From Cercospora beticola (taxonomy: Eukaryota > Ascomycota > Dothideomycetes > Mycosphaerellales > Mycosphaerellaceae): a stretch of 64,000 nt of DNA. The DNA lies in assembly GCF_033473495.1 (NCBI RefSeq), contig NC_088938.1, positions 2,046,001-2,110,000 on the forward strand. The letters run 5' to 3'. The notes under the pieces are model-generated. The model saw nothing but the letters and a program-made list of their open reading frames with translations. It was not told the DNA's origin and ran no database searches. Shown in pieces: positions 53,197-63,093 of the stretch (position 1 is its first letter; each line of letters begins with the position of its first letter). The translations under genes and the position numbers were made by a program.

Positions 53197-54240
53197 ATGC
53201 AACGCGTGGTTGAGCGCGTTCGGAAGGCGGAGCGCACACTGTCCAAGAAGAGGAGCAAGGCAGCCGAGCACTTACGGCGCTCAGAAGCATGGGAACGCAA
53301 CCAAACCCGAGTGAGACAAGTGAAGGAGCACACGGCCAGGCTGCGTGAAGACCGCAAAAATCGCGCCATCGACTGGGAGACTGGAGCGCTGGCCCCACGC
53401 AGAGATGTGGGCGACAAAGCAGGGAAATACGGCGCCCTCGACATTCCGTATTTCCAACCCCTCGACAAGGACCCAGAGTCACGACTGCCCGAGAATAAAT
53501 GGCCTTTTCGAGAAGGCGATCGAGTGGTCATCACGCGTGGGCGAGATCAGGGCAAGATTGGAGTCATCAGCGAAGTGGACCACGTCAAGGACGCTGTCAA
53601 GGTGAAGGGCTTGAACATGATAGACGTCGCGCTTCCGAAATGGATGAAGGAGCGACAAAATGACAAAAAAGATTATAACTCCATTGAGCAGATGATCAGC
53701 AGAAAGGATGTACAGCTGGTTTATGCGCTGCCTGATCTCGAAACGGGCATCCCGCGAGATGCCATCATCGAGAAGCTGGAAGTCGTTGATGGATTCAGAG
53801 TGATACCAGGCTCGAACACTTTCCTTCCCTGGCCGCCGAAGGATGATTTACCAGAGGAGCACGAAGAGTACGAAGATGACACATTACGGCACGCAGTAGA
53901 GGAAAGGACATTCCGACCCTTCTTGATACGGCCGCCTATGCCACTATCCGTCATTGACGAGCTGCGGAATAAATACTCGAGGTTCAGGACACGGCACGAA
54001 TACGATTACAAGGTACAGAAAGAGCTGGAAGACGCAAAGGTGGAGGAGAGGAAGGGCTTGATGAAGACTATGAGGACTCCGTTGCAAGAGCTGGCGGAAG
54101 TGAGGGAGAAGCAAAAGGCCGCGCACCAGAAGGAGTTGACCGAGGAGCAAATGGCCAAAATTGGAGAGATCATTGCACAGGAGCGGGCGAGGAAGACGGA
54201 AGACGGTGTGCCTGCCCCTATGCCTTCCGCTTATTCTTGA
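53197..54240 (+). CDS. mitochondrial large-subunit ribosomal protein uL24m (MRPL40-like)
   Basis: An intronless 347-residue protein from ATG 53197 (MQRVVERVRKAERTLSKKRS), a basic amphipathic start suited to mitochondrial import; the frame is open 45 codons further 5'. The KOW motif lies near residue 100 (PFREGDRVVITRGRDQGKIG, then VISEVDHVKDAVKVKGLNM), as in bacterial L24. Flanking extensions and a highly charged C-terminal helix (EVREKQKAAHQKELTEEQ) match fungal uL24m, called MRPL40 in yeast. It binds rRNA at the exit-tunnel side of the mitoribosome and helps assembly; this is family knowledge. Confidence 0.9.
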   Translation: MQRVVERVRKAERTLSKKRSKAAEHLRRSEAWERNQTRVRQVKEHTARLREDRKNRAIDWETGALAPRRDVGDKAGKYGALDIPYFQPLDKDPESRLPENKWPFREGDRVVITRGRDQGKIGVISEVDHVKDAVKVKGLNMIDVALPKWMKERQNDKKDYNSIEQMISRKDVQLVYALPDLETGIPRDAIIEKLEVVDGFRVIPGSNTFLPWPPKDDLPEEHEEYEDDTLRHAVEERTFRPFLIRPPMPLSVIDELRNKYSRFRTRHEYDYKVQKELEDAKVEERKGLMKTMRTPLQELAEVREKQKAAHQKELTEEQMAKIGEIIAQERARKTEDGVPAPMPSAYS

Positions 54241-54608
54241 GCGCAGGCCGCATGTGCAAACAATGGAGTGTACGATACCCATATACAGAGGCAGCCAAGC
54301 CGATAGAGTACGTGCTTCCTGCGACCCTCCAGCGCAGCTTCACTGCCTGATATCATGCGACATTGGATTGGGAGAGCTCCCTCGTCTTCTGCAGCGGCGC
54401 GCGACTGTGAAAGCCGAGCCTGACACAAACGCAGCTCAATGCTGCTGCGGCATTGAAGCAGCATTCCAATACGAGGTGATGCGAGACAACCATAGCTCCC
54501 AGCATGATGAAGACGACCCCAGCCCAGCAAACTGCTACATTTACGGCTATCGACCTCCAGCATAGTGAGACGCACAATTCATCCACAAATAAAAGCAATA
54601 GCGGAAGT
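54241..54608. other. 3' intergenic region between convergent uL24m and DUF3405 genes
   Basis: About 370 bases; short frames only. Confidence 0.4.
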
Positions 54609-56426
54609 CTATAAGTCTCTATTGGTCTTTCTGGGATGTAAAATCATTTCTGGCATGTAAATCTTGCCATCCACCTCTTTCATGAACCACGGCATTTCGT
54701 TAGGCACAACAACATTCTCCGGATGCTCGACATCTTGCTGCTGATCCTTGGGTTCGTATTGTCCCATCCAATGTTCGAAGATCGGATCGCATAAAGAAGA
54801 CCACCAGTCGAACGTGAGCGGTCTTGTTTTCGGCGCGTAAGAAGCAGCGCGGTATACACCAGGTCCTCGCGCTATGCCATCGCTGGACTGTTCTGGTAGA
54901 CCGCCATTGAAAATATCGCTCAACTCGTGATGGTCTCCTTCTGGATACTGAGATCTCGGTATCGGCAAGCCAGCCACTTTGAGACCAAGCCAGAGTGCCC
55001 AGGAGGGGAGAATTGCCTCGCTGGCAACTCGAAGACCATCTTTGTGTTGTGAGCGATGAATAGCCTCTAGGAGGTCATACGACGCCCTTGCCTGAGCTGG
55101 CGTCGACATATAGATAGGCGTATCCTTCTCCATTGACTCCATTGACCAATTTCTGAATACCCAGTCCTTCAGTCTCTCGACCAGGCGAACATCGTTGAGC
55201 TGTCCTAAGAGCAACAAATCCGCGTCATGGCCGACTCCGAACTGAAAATCATCATCCTTGGGGCTCGGAGGTACGAGTGGCCCGATCGGCTCAACACTCT
55301 TAATCCCATCAGCGCCCCAGATTGTTGCACCTCCTTTCAATGACTTGTTCACTTTCTTTGAAAAATCCTCATACGATCCATGCACACTCTCCATATACAT
55401 CCACGATGCTCGTTCTCGTGCTTGTTTATATGGCTGTACCCTGCCGAAAGCGTCAAATGCTTGCAACATTCTCCCGACATTTCCTGTAAATCGTGTGTCC
55501 ATCTCAAACTGCCAGTAGTGATCAAATTCTGGATAGAAATGCGCGAATAACTGTAGTGGTTGCATGATTTGAAAATAGGGCCAGTACTGTCCTACTTTGG
55601 GGTACCAGCTTCGCTGCAGATTTTCGTGCACGAGGACTGCAATGCTGCGGAACTCGGGGGGCACGGAGTCCTGAAGGACTTCGTTGTATAGAGTATTGTT
55701 TGTGAATACATCTGCACATGCATCACCGCATTTGAGGTCCACGAGTAAGAAGACTTGATAGTCTCCATTCGTGGCTAGGGCGGTCTCCGTGATGATTGAG
55801 CGTAGGTTCCAGAGGTCTTCGGGATAGTACTTGTAGGTGCTCAACGTACGCAGAATGATGGCTTGCCTGCCAGTTTGGTGAGGACGTCGTGGCTCATCAG
55901 GCTCAGTGGGGTCGAAATGGCGAAAACGCGGTTCAGGTCGCTGCTGCAAAACCCCAGCCTGGAATCTGGCACGGTTTACGTCGAAGCATTTGTCTTGTAG
56001 TGCGCCCCAGTCGACACCACTCCAGATGGAATTAGCGTGTTGTTGTCCGTCCGTTGTGCTGTAGCCGTATGGTCCATAGCGTCGCTCAAATGTCGTCCAT
56101 TCCTGGCTCAACCGTAGTGCTTCGTAGGAACCGAACGTGGGCTTGGGATAATGGATTCCAGGCAGCTCGCGAAGCGACTTCGGCAGATCTACGTGATTAT
56201 CATCATCGATGAGAGTGCCCCTGATGCCTTCGCATGGCCTTCGTGAGTGATTGTCCTGCTCCGCGGAACTTGGTTGCTTTGATAGCGCTTGTGATTCATG
56301 TTGCTCTTGACTGAGTCTATCGATGCGAAAGCTTAGAACGCTGGGCCAGTACAGCGCTAAAACTATGAGACTGAATGTTAGAACCGCCGCGATGATGCGC
56401 AGTGTGCGGTTGGTGTGAGCCTGCAT
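54609..56426 (-). CDS. DUF3405 family protein, type II membrane, glycosyltransferase-like
   Basis: An intronless 605-residue protein. Residues 1-8 are cytosolic, followed by one N-terminal membrane anchor (LRIIAAVLTFSLIVLALYWP) and a lumenal stem. The conserved domain includes RQAIILRTLSTYKYYPEDLW, NGDYQVFLLVDLKC, GQYWPYFQIMQPLQLFAHFY and YWQFEMDTRFTGNVG. EMD here occupies the place of a DxD-like metal motif. Later it has FGVGHDADLLLLGQLNDV and FNGGLPEQ. DUF3405 proteins are widespread in Pezizomycotina and structurally resemble Golgi glycosyltransferases, but no reaction has been assigned that I know. The topology predicts a Golgi location. Confidence 0.88.
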   Translation of the reverse strand: MQAHTNRTLRIIAAVLTFSLIVLALYWPSVLSFRIDRLSQEQHESQALSKQPSSAEQDNHSRRPCEGIRGTLIDDDNHVDLPKSLRELPGIHYPKPTFGSYEALRLSQEWTTFERRYGPYGYSTTDGQQHANSIWSGVDWGALQDKCFDVNRARFQAGVLQQRPEPRFRHFDPTEPDEPRRPHQTGRQAIILRTLSTYKYYPEDLWNLRSIITETALATNGDYQVFLLVDLKCGDACADVFTNNTLYNEVLQDSVPPEFRSIAVLVHENLQRSWYPKVGQYWPYFQIMQPLQLFAHFYPEFDHYWQFEMDTRFTGNVGRMLQAFDAFGRVQPYKQARERASWMYMESVHGSYEDFSKKVNKSLKGGATIWGADGIKSVEPIGPLVPPSPKDDDFQFGVGHDADLLLLGQLNDVRLVERLKDWVFRNWSMESMEKDTPIYMSTPAQARASYDLLEAIHRSQHKDGLRVASEAILPSWALWLGLKVAGLPIPRSQYPEGDHHELSDIFNGGLPEQSSDGIARGPGVYRAASYAPKTRPLTFDWWSSLCDPIFEHWMGQYEPKDQQQDVEHPENVVVPNEMPWFMKEVDGKIYMPEMILHPRKTNRDL

Positions 56427-57616
56427 AGATCCAGATTCGTCATGGGTTGCGTATCATTGCAACCCCATCATGGAGCATCAGAGGCAAGCAGACTTGACCA
56501 AAGATTGATTGATCCGACGCCTTGGCGATGGAGGATTCAACATGAGAGCCGGTGAAATGGTTAATCAAAAATGGTTGGGAATGTACGTGAAGGCTCGATT
56601 GGCCAAACAGAATTGCGGCACAAAGTTCAGTCTTGGCAGCTGACCTGAACCGGGAAAGCACCTGCAATCGGTGCAAGTCCTGCAGAAAGAACATTGCATC
56701 GCTTGAATGCGCTTCATTCATCGAAGAACAGAATAAAAGACATTGGATACCAGCGATGCCTGCCCGAGTGACTGATGCTGGCTTCAAAACATCCCATAAC
56801 GCCTGCCAAAGTACAAGCAAGACCACACCACGAACAGCCCCCGGCATGTCCATTGGCACGCTCGCCGTACCGGCAGACCTGTGCTACTATCGCAAAGGCC
56901 AACCGCAAAACCAGGCCCTGCCTTCGATGTTCTTCGACCTTGGTGTCCCTGCGGCCTGTTGGTTCTCAGTGATCGTTAGGTTCCTCTTCCTATTCGAAAG
57001 GTAGTAATTTCGAGAACCATGAGAACTGACTAGGTTCTACTTTCAGAACACTACGCTAGGTGTATCTCTGTCTTTGCCTGCCGTCTGCTGCCCTCTTCCA
57101 ACGGCACTGAGCTTGGGGTCTTTCCTAACTCCACGCATGCCAAGCTGGCCTCGTAGCTCTCTCCCACCGTGGTCCCGATGCGAATAACCAAACAGCCTAT
57201 GCGCAGGTTCCATTTCGCAGCAAAGCGACATCGGCAGTTAGTTGTCTTGCTGAACAGCCAGCGCGAGGGTGCTTGCGCCGACTTATTCGAACTTTAACAG
57301 CTATGGTACGGTCTTGGTATTGGCGTCTGCCTATAGCAAGCTGAGCTAAGCGAGAAGATCGCCGGAACTGCATATATGCTAACTGTATGGGCAAGAAGCG
57401 TGCAACGAAGGCCATGTGGCTGCGGCGTGGGATTTCTCGCAGAGATCGGCTTGGAGATATAAAGATCTGATTAGATCTTGATATTGCCGAGTCTCTTTGA
57501 GTAGTGCAGTGGTACACATCAGTGAGATTCAGGCAGAAGGTGAGATCTTTAGCCATCTCAGGCACTGTTCCCTCGCTGACACTGCACTCGGATACTACAT
57601 CGCATCAAGACAAACC
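56427..57616. other. intergenic upstream of the secreted cysteine-rich protein
   Basis: About 1.2 kb. Frames of 60-140 codons at 56440-57004 overlap on both strands without motifs. The stretch nearest 57617 holds a TATA box (57458-57463) and paired AGATCT hexamers. Confidence 0.4.
57458..57478 (+). promoter_or_regulatory. TATA box followed by paired AGATCT hexamers
   Basis: TATAAA at 57458-57463 overlaps the first of two AGATCT hexamers separated by GATT (AGATCTGATTAGATCT). It lies about 155 bases before the ATG of the secreted cysteine-rich protein. The spacing suits a core promoter with a leader of about 120 bases; the hexamer pair may be a regulator site or chance. Confidence 0.35.
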
Positions 57617-58033
57617 ATGAAGCTCTCCTTGGCTGCCCTGCTTGTTGCAGCGGCCCCATTCATTTGTGCTGCTCCCACTTCCGACCTCAGCACACTATCT
57701 TCCCGCCAGACCTCCTGCCCAGGAGGACGAGATCGGGACTACTGTATCTACAACGAAGGCTTCCGAGTCTGCTCGAACAACGCAACGGGACGCCCTGATC
57801 AGGCTTGCGTTGCAGCCTTCGCGCAACGATGCAACCAGCTCTGCCCAGCGCCAGCAAAAGCTAGGGATGTGGATTCTGCTCCAATTACCGAACGTCAAAG
57901 CAGCTGTCCCGGCGGGCAGGGCAAAGACTACTGCAAGAACTATGTTGCCTGGCAAGTCTGTCGTCCTCCAGGTGCACCAGCCGACTCGAGTTGCATCCGA
58001 CAATTTCACGCGAGATGTGATGCTGAATGCTGA
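57617..58033 (+). CDS. small secreted protein with two tandem six-cysteine modules
   Basis: A 138-residue protein starting at ATG 57617 (AACCATGAAG). The signal peptide is MKLSLAALLVAAAPFICA. The mature part is two copies of one module. Copy 1 spacing is C-x8-C-x8-C-x11-C-x7-C-x3-C (SCPGGRDRDYC, FRVC, ACVAAFAQRCNQLC). Copy 2 is C-x8-C-x8-C-x10-C-x7-C-x3-C (SCPGGQGKDYC, WQVC, SCIRQFHARCDAEC). Each copy is preceded by Arg-Gln (SSRQTSC and TERQSSC), so cleavage after Arg would release two peptides with an N-terminal Gln. Twelve cysteines in about 120 residues suggest disulfide-stabilised apoplastic peptides, like effector or antimicrobial candidates. I know no named family; the function is unknown. 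Confidence 0.88.
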   Translation: MKLSLAALLVAAAPFICAAPTSDLSTLSSRQTSCPGGRDRDYCIYNEGFRVCSNNATGRPDQACVAAFAQRCNQLCPAPAKARDVDSAPITERQSSCPGGQGKDYCKNYVAWQVCRPPGAPADSSCIRQFHARCDAEC

Positions 58034-58661
58034 AAGTTTACTTCGGCGATGGAAAGGACCTTGTTCTTGTCTTGGTTTGGACGATTCAATTGAGACTGCT
58101 TCAAGGATGACTGATCACTGAAGATCATCAATTGTGCATGTTAGAGCGGCTTACCTGAAGCGTGAATGTGTTAGCAGACCAGTGCACCATATAACAACAG
58201 TCTGGGGCCTGACTTGCCCGATGCATACGGCCAGCATTCACTCTCATGTCTATACTATCCTCTTCACTGTGATTGCTTGCGAGTGCTTCAACGCCATAAC
58301 CCCTCCCTCCTCTTTCCACGATTTCGAGGGCGTGTCTCACGGTGTCTTCCATGGATGAGCGTCGCAGATGTCACAAAAACACGATCTTTCACGATCTCGC
58401 TGTCACTGGCAAATGTTCACATCTGTGTAGCAATGCTGAACTATCAGAAACAATAATTGCAATGGACAGTTGAGAGCGGAGTCTCGAACGATGGGAACGG
58501 GACGATCGTTCTTCCCCTCCGCCCATCCGAGCCGAGGCCGCATTCCTGCCTCACGTCAATGACCAACTGCCTGACTTCAGGTGTCAATACAACGACAAAC
58601 TACACTTTTGGTACGCCTGGAATTAACAAAACAGAAGATACAAGCATTCGACCTCGCCAAA
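58034..58661. other. intergenic between secreted protein and phosphodiesterase genes
   Basis: About 630 bases. Plus frames at 58134-58456 are featureless. The leader before 58662 is open in frame from 58581 but lacks a better start. Confidence 0.4.
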
Positions 58662-59282
58662 ATGACTTACTCCATCTGGCTCATCATGACCAAGGGAAAT
58701 CCCTTCGACAAGACCGCTCAAGAACTCATCTCCGATACACTGCCCAACCTCTTGCTCTCTTCAGACCAAATCCAAGACTTCCAACCACACGTCACCATCA
58801 CGCCAGGTTTTGAACTCCCAGAAGGCAAAAGCGCGCAAGAATTGCTCGACAGCTTAGACTTCTCCGAGTACAAATCCCAACACAACGAAGTCGTCCTCGA
58901 ACTTGACGAACTTCAAGCTGAAGATCCTTTCTTCCGGAAACTCAACATCGCCGTCAAGGATAAATCTAATCTCGCCAAATTTGCTTCTCAATGTCGGGAT
59001 GCAGTGGGAAAATCTGAGCCTGAAGGTGGTTATCGACCGCATATGAGTTTGATGTATGCGGATTTGCCGACCAAGGATGTGAAGAATAAGCTGGCGCTCA
59101 TTCAGATGAAGTTGGGGTTCGCTATTGGTGATATTTTTGCTTGCTGTGGTGGAGCTTTGTGTATTGGTGGCAGCATGGTAGTGGTTGACACTAGTGGGCC
59201 GGTGAAGGGCTGGAAGGATTCAATTGTGGCGGAAAGGAAGACAGATTTTGTGCAGTGGAGGATGTCGAGAGATTTGGTGTGA
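58662..59282 (+). CDS. 2H-family cyclic phosphodiesterase (Cpd1-like)
   Basis: An intronless 206-residue protein from ATG 58662 (CAAAATGACT). Two 2H phosphoesterase tetrapeptide motifs are present: H43-V-T45 (QPHVTITPG) and H127-M-S129 (YRPHMSLMYAD), the usual catalytic pair. The opening YSIWLIMTKGNPF resembles the yeast Cpd1 and plant CPDase start. Such enzymes open ADP-ribose 1'',2''-cyclic phosphate, a by-product of tRNA splicing, or 2',3'-cyclic nucleotides. A cysteine pair (FACCGGALC) sits near residue 165. An in-frame ATG 27 codons upstream is possible. Confidence 0.88.
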   Translation: MTYSIWLIMTKGNPFDKTAQELISDTLPNLLLSSDQIQDFQPHVTITPGFELPEGKSAQELLDSLDFSEYKSQHNEVVLELDELQAEDPFFRKLNIAVKDKSNLAKFASQCRDAVGKSEPEGGYRPHMSLMYADLPTKDVKNKLALIQMKLGFAIGDIFACCGGALCIGGSMVVVDTSGPVKGWKDSIVAERKTDFVQWRMSRDLV

Positions 59283-59481
59283 GGGGATTTGAGGCATCTT
59301 GTCTTGTGAATTTTGTTGCGATGCTTGTCGCATACGATCGTGTCTTTGGTTACATATGACGGCCGTTGAATGAGTTCATGAGGATGCGTGCGAAAGGACA
59401 GGATGTGCATTATCAGTGTGTGCAGTAGGAATATTTGGTATCCCGTACTTCGAGTGAGTACAGTTCATTGACCACCGTGCT

Positions 59482-61689
59482 CTAACCACAATAGCTATCC
59501 CCAACACACCCAATTGCGCTGCCGAAATCAGAGCCACCGACTTTCGTAATCTCCAACAGAGCCGCGATCAGCCCGCCAATGCCTTCACCTGCGATCAAGC
59601 CTGCTGGGACCGCATATCCGTTTCTTGCATAGGATTTTCGCCGTCTGGCTGACCAAACGTATGCTACCAGAGCTCCGGCAGCCATTGCAATGGCATACTG
59701 TGTGGTTGGTACCATAAAGGCAAGACCGAAGACTGATAAGTTCGGGATAAATTTGTGATGTCGAGCCGGAATCAGCTTGTATCGAGCGTAGACGATGAAG
59801 ATGGAGAGGACGCCGAATGCGATTGCGAGATAACCACTCACTGGTGGTATAGGAAGGGAGGAGAGTGTAATGGCTTCGGCCACGGCGACCTGACAAGACA
59901 CGTTAGTCGAATGGTGACGGCATTGAGTTATGATGCTTCTTACCCAAGCGCCCAAGGCAGGCACGCTGAACGAGCACTCCTCAATTGCTGCGTCTAGAAT
60001 GCACGGATATGCCGTTGTGAACAGAAGAAAGAGGCCCACACTCAGCCAGACTGCCACGAAGCTACCACAAAGTTGGCAGTAGAACTGTGCTCGGTGAGAA
60101 GCACCCAGGAGGTAGCCAGTGCGCAAATCGGAGACCATGTCGGTGCTCTGTGATGCTGCACCAGTGGCTACGATGCCTCCAGCAAGATTGATGAGCTGTT
60201 TATCATGGAGGGAGTATTGTCCGGACGAGGTCACTCCACCAAAAACCAGCTGAGAAGCTTTTCCGCAGTATGATGCTGGGGCAATATCTGCTGTAGCGGC
60301 AGACTGAGTGGCGATGCAGGAGAACAAGAAACCGAGAACGACGGACAATACCGCCAGTCCGACGCTCATGTCATATTGTACTCCAAGCACGATGCACGTG
60401 AAGATGATCACAAGAAACGTGCCAGTGGACCACATCCATACCGGAACTCTCTCGCGGGGTGGAGCTGGGTCATCGTCGTCGTGATCCTCCTGCAGCAGGA
60501 ACGTGCTCGCCTTGTCCTTGGTAGCAGTCCAGCGCTGTGTATTTGGCAGCTTCGAAGCATATTCCGCTATTATCAGCTTGAGACCTTTGTAGAGTGCTGG
60601 AGAATTCATGCCGACTTCAGTGAAAGTAGCGCACATCAAGATCATTAAGCCAGGCCAGAGCAAGAAATAACGGGCCGAAGGTGCGTTGACAGGATCGTCC
60701 AGATCTAGCGACTTGTAGTTGATGATATCTGGATTGCTTGCCGAAGCTTTACCAAAGGTCAAGCCTGTCCGAAGCGTTGCGGGTCCGATAATGCCCCAAG
60801 CAAAGATGGCACCGACGAGGTAACTTATGCCGACATTGATACCTGTGAGCATGCCAACTCCGAAGAAAGCTGGCGTCAACTCGATGTACCAGCCCCAATT
60901 GCTGGCAGCTATGATGCTCTTCCAAGGTGTGGTCTTGTAAATCCACCAAGCGATGTTCCAGTCCCAGATGATGCCAGGGGCGTAGATGCTCGTCACTTTG
61001 AACAGGCAGGATGCCACGAAAGTGCTGACCAGAACCCATGCTTTACGCATTGCATCTCCATCCAGACCTACTTCGTGCAAGCTCCGAATCGTAACAGCTG
61101 TGGCCGTCGGCGTTGGGAATATTCCGCGCAAGCGAATTATGTAGAACTTTCGAAGCGCTACGCCGAAAAAGCAGCCATAAAAAGCGCATGTGGCAGTAAA
61201 TGTTGTCAGACGCCAGAAGTCTTCTCGTGGTGTGGGCGACATGAGATTGAGGCGATGCAGAGCAGGTATAGCTCCTTCGAACAGAATCGACAGACTCCCA
61301 GCTCCAGTCGCTATGCTCTGCACTGCAACATTCTCACGCGGTCCAAAGTAGCCTCCTCCAAAGCACTTTGGCAAGAAGCTACTCGCTGGTTTGAGAATGG
61401 CGAATCCAAGTATGGCACCAAACAGGGACGCCCCAAAAGTCCAGCCTGTCTTCAGACATAGGTACATATTGCTAGCAGACACTACAGCGCCAAGGACGCA
61501 GCCCACGAGCAATGCTCGCACTGTAAACTGTGCCGGCTCATTGGGTTGATTTGGAAGGTCTGGAAATGGTCTCGTGATATCCAGCGGCTCATCGTCTTGA
61601 CCATGGTAGTCGTCCGAACTTGGAGGTATGTCAGAAACAGCGAATGTACTTTTGGACTTGTCCTGGTCCAATGTCCGTTCGGCGTGCAT
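59482..61689 (-). CDS. oligopeptide transporter (OPT) family membrane protein
   Basis: Exons 61689-59944 and 59889-59482, 717 residues. The 54-nt intron (59943-59890) has a GTAAGA donor, a CTAAC branch site and a GTCAG acceptor; it is a multiple of three without stops. The N-terminus is acidic and cytosolic (PPSSDDYHGQDDEPLDITRP), followed by FTVRALLVGCVLGAVVSASN, the conserved NMYLCLKTGWTFGASLFGAI, FFGVALRKFYII, TAVTIRSLHEV, a loop with a DHDDDDPAPP acid run, and about fourteen hydrophobic spans ending in a GLIAGEGIGGLIAALLE motif. OPT proteins import peptides, glutathione or metal chelates with protons. The sequence resembles the fungal/YSL-related branch more than glutathione transporters, but substrate assignment is uncertain. 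Confidence 0.92.
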   Translation of the reverse strand: MHAERTLDQDKSKSTFAVSDIPPSSDDYHGQDDEPLDITRPFPDLPNQPNEPAQFTVRALLVGCVLGAVVSASNMYLCLKTGWTFGASLFGAILGFAILKPASSFLPKCFGGGYFGPRENVAVQSIATGAGSLSILFEGAIPALHRLNLMSPTPREDFWRLTTFTATCAFYGCFFGVALRKFYIIRLRGIFPTPTATAVTIRSLHEVGLDGDAMRKAWVLVSTFVASCLFKVTSIYAPGIIWDWNIAWWIYKTTPWKSIIAASNWGWYIELTPAFFGVGMLTGINVGISYLVGAIFAWGIIGPATLRTGLTFGKASASNPDIINYKSLDLDDPVNAPSARYFLLWPGLMILMCATFTEVGMNSPALYKGLKLIIAEYASKLPNTQRWTATKDKASTFLLQEDHDDDDPAPPRERVPVWMWSTGTFLVIIFTCIVLGVQYDMSVGLAVLSVVLGFLFSCIATQSAATADIAPASYCGKASQLVFGGVTSSGQYSLHDKQLINLAGGIVATGAASQSTDMVSDLRTGYLLGASHRAQFYCQLCGSFVAVWLSVGLFLLFTTAYPCILDAAIEECSFSVPALGAWVRSIITQCRHHSTNVSCQVAVAEAITLSSLPIPPVSGYLAIAFGVLSIFIVYARYKLIPARHHKFIPNLSVFGLAFMVPTTQYAIAMAAGALVAYVWSARRRKSYARNGYAVPAGLIAGEGIGGLIAALLEITKVGGSDFGSAIGCVGDSYCG

Positions 61690-62328
61690 TGCGGCAGAAT
61701 TTCTGTTGAACGCCAGCAGAAGGGCAGCTTACCTGCTGCTGGAAGAACTCAGACGTCTATATGCCATGGTGCAAAGCACGTCATGCAAGACTACACAACG
61801 TTGTCGATAGAATCGGTCTCTTCAGTGGCAGGCTCCACACGCGCAGGCATAGGCGAAGCATAGCTCGTCGATTGTGTGGAAACCGTTCGCCGGTTGATTC
61901 TCGCGGACTCGTGATAGAGTGCTGGTTGTGGTTACATCTACCTTGGCAGCCTTTCTTGCATGATGGCGTGCTCGTGGACACTCGCGACCGGGCAGTACGG
62001 ACTTGCTCGTGTGAGGCGTGGGTCGATCAAGGCTCAGCGAATCTCAACATGCTCTTCGCAAGACACATGGAGGTCTCGGAAAAAAGATGCAGTCGCATGG
62101 AGTTGATCACGCAGAGTACACGCGCACGTGTTGAGAGGCGTGAATCGCGCTTGCGCAAAACGAATCCTTGCCACGGCAAAACATTTCTCCTCCCTGCTTC
62201 CTGGCTTGGCCATAGCGATTTCCATTGCGCAGGAGGTGCCTGCCACTTCTGCAGAGTCATCGCTCCAACACTTGCAGGCTAGCATGCAATCTGCGGTCTC
62301 TTTGAGCTGATCACAGCGACTGCTGAAG
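61690..62328. other. upstream of OPT gene, 3' of thioesterase gene
   Basis: About 640 bases. A 173-codon plus frame at 61761-62282 shows no domain and is not called. Confidence 0.4.
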
Positions 62329-63093
62329 CTAGTTTTCAATTGTACAAACCAAGAACTTGACCTTCTCGCAGCCGATAGCAAGACCTCTCCCTCTCAAGGA
62401 TCCAGGTGCGCGCCTTTGTTTTCTTCCCTCAGCATCTAAGGCGGCCTTGTTATGCTCCGCCAAAGCCAACACTTTGCCAGTAGCTTTATCCTTCATGACA
62501 CATTGGATAGCACCTGAAGGACAGAGTCAGTCAATGCGAACCCACGTAAACAGCCATGCCAGGAAGAGAGGAGTCAAAACACTCACATAACCTCTTTCCG
62601 GCACTTCTCACAAAATTCTCGCTCCTCACCACAATCCCTTGAGGAATAGGTCTCAAATACGTGATATTCAACGTCCTCGACAATCCGCCAAAGTCCCAGA
62701 ACCCTTCTTCTGCCATCGGACCGGCAGCCATACTTGTCGTATTGTCGGACATCGTCGCAATCATACCACCGTGCGCATTCCCCATCGAACTGCACATCCC
62801 GGGAACGATTTCAATCTCAAAGACAACATGAGTTTCCATTCCTGTCTCAGTGGCTTGTGTCTTTCTGGCAGAGATGACTTTGGTGTGTTGCATAACTATG
62901 AGGTCCCAGCCCTGGTAGTGCGATTAGAACAACGCACTCCATTGCCGAGATGAACTGCAAGACTACTCACATGGAAGTCTGGGTTTTTGGCGTAGCCATC
63001 GAGATACGCCTGTATCCTCTCCACGGGGTCGGCGATCGAAGTATTGAAGAGGCCTACGACATTAGGTTTCCGTGGAGGGGGAGACGAGGACAT
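62329..63093 (-). CDS. hotdog-fold acyl-CoA thioesterase (THEM2/PaaI-like)
   Basis: Exons 63093-62971, 62911-62587 and 62513-62329, 210 residues. Intron 1 (59 nt) has a GTGAGT donor, a TTCTAATCG branch site and a CTACCAG acceptor, joining NPDFH to GWDLIVMQHTKVIS. Intron 2 has GTGAGT and CTTCAG and joins GKRL to CAIQCVMKDKATGK. The hotdog signature MGNAHGGMIATMSDN contains the GNAHGG helix start, and LNITYLRPIPQGIVVRSENF is the central strand pair. Enzymes of this family hydrolyse medium- or long-chain or aryl acyl-CoA in the cytosol or mitochondria. An alternative start four codons upstream (63105) is equally possible. Confidence 0.88.
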
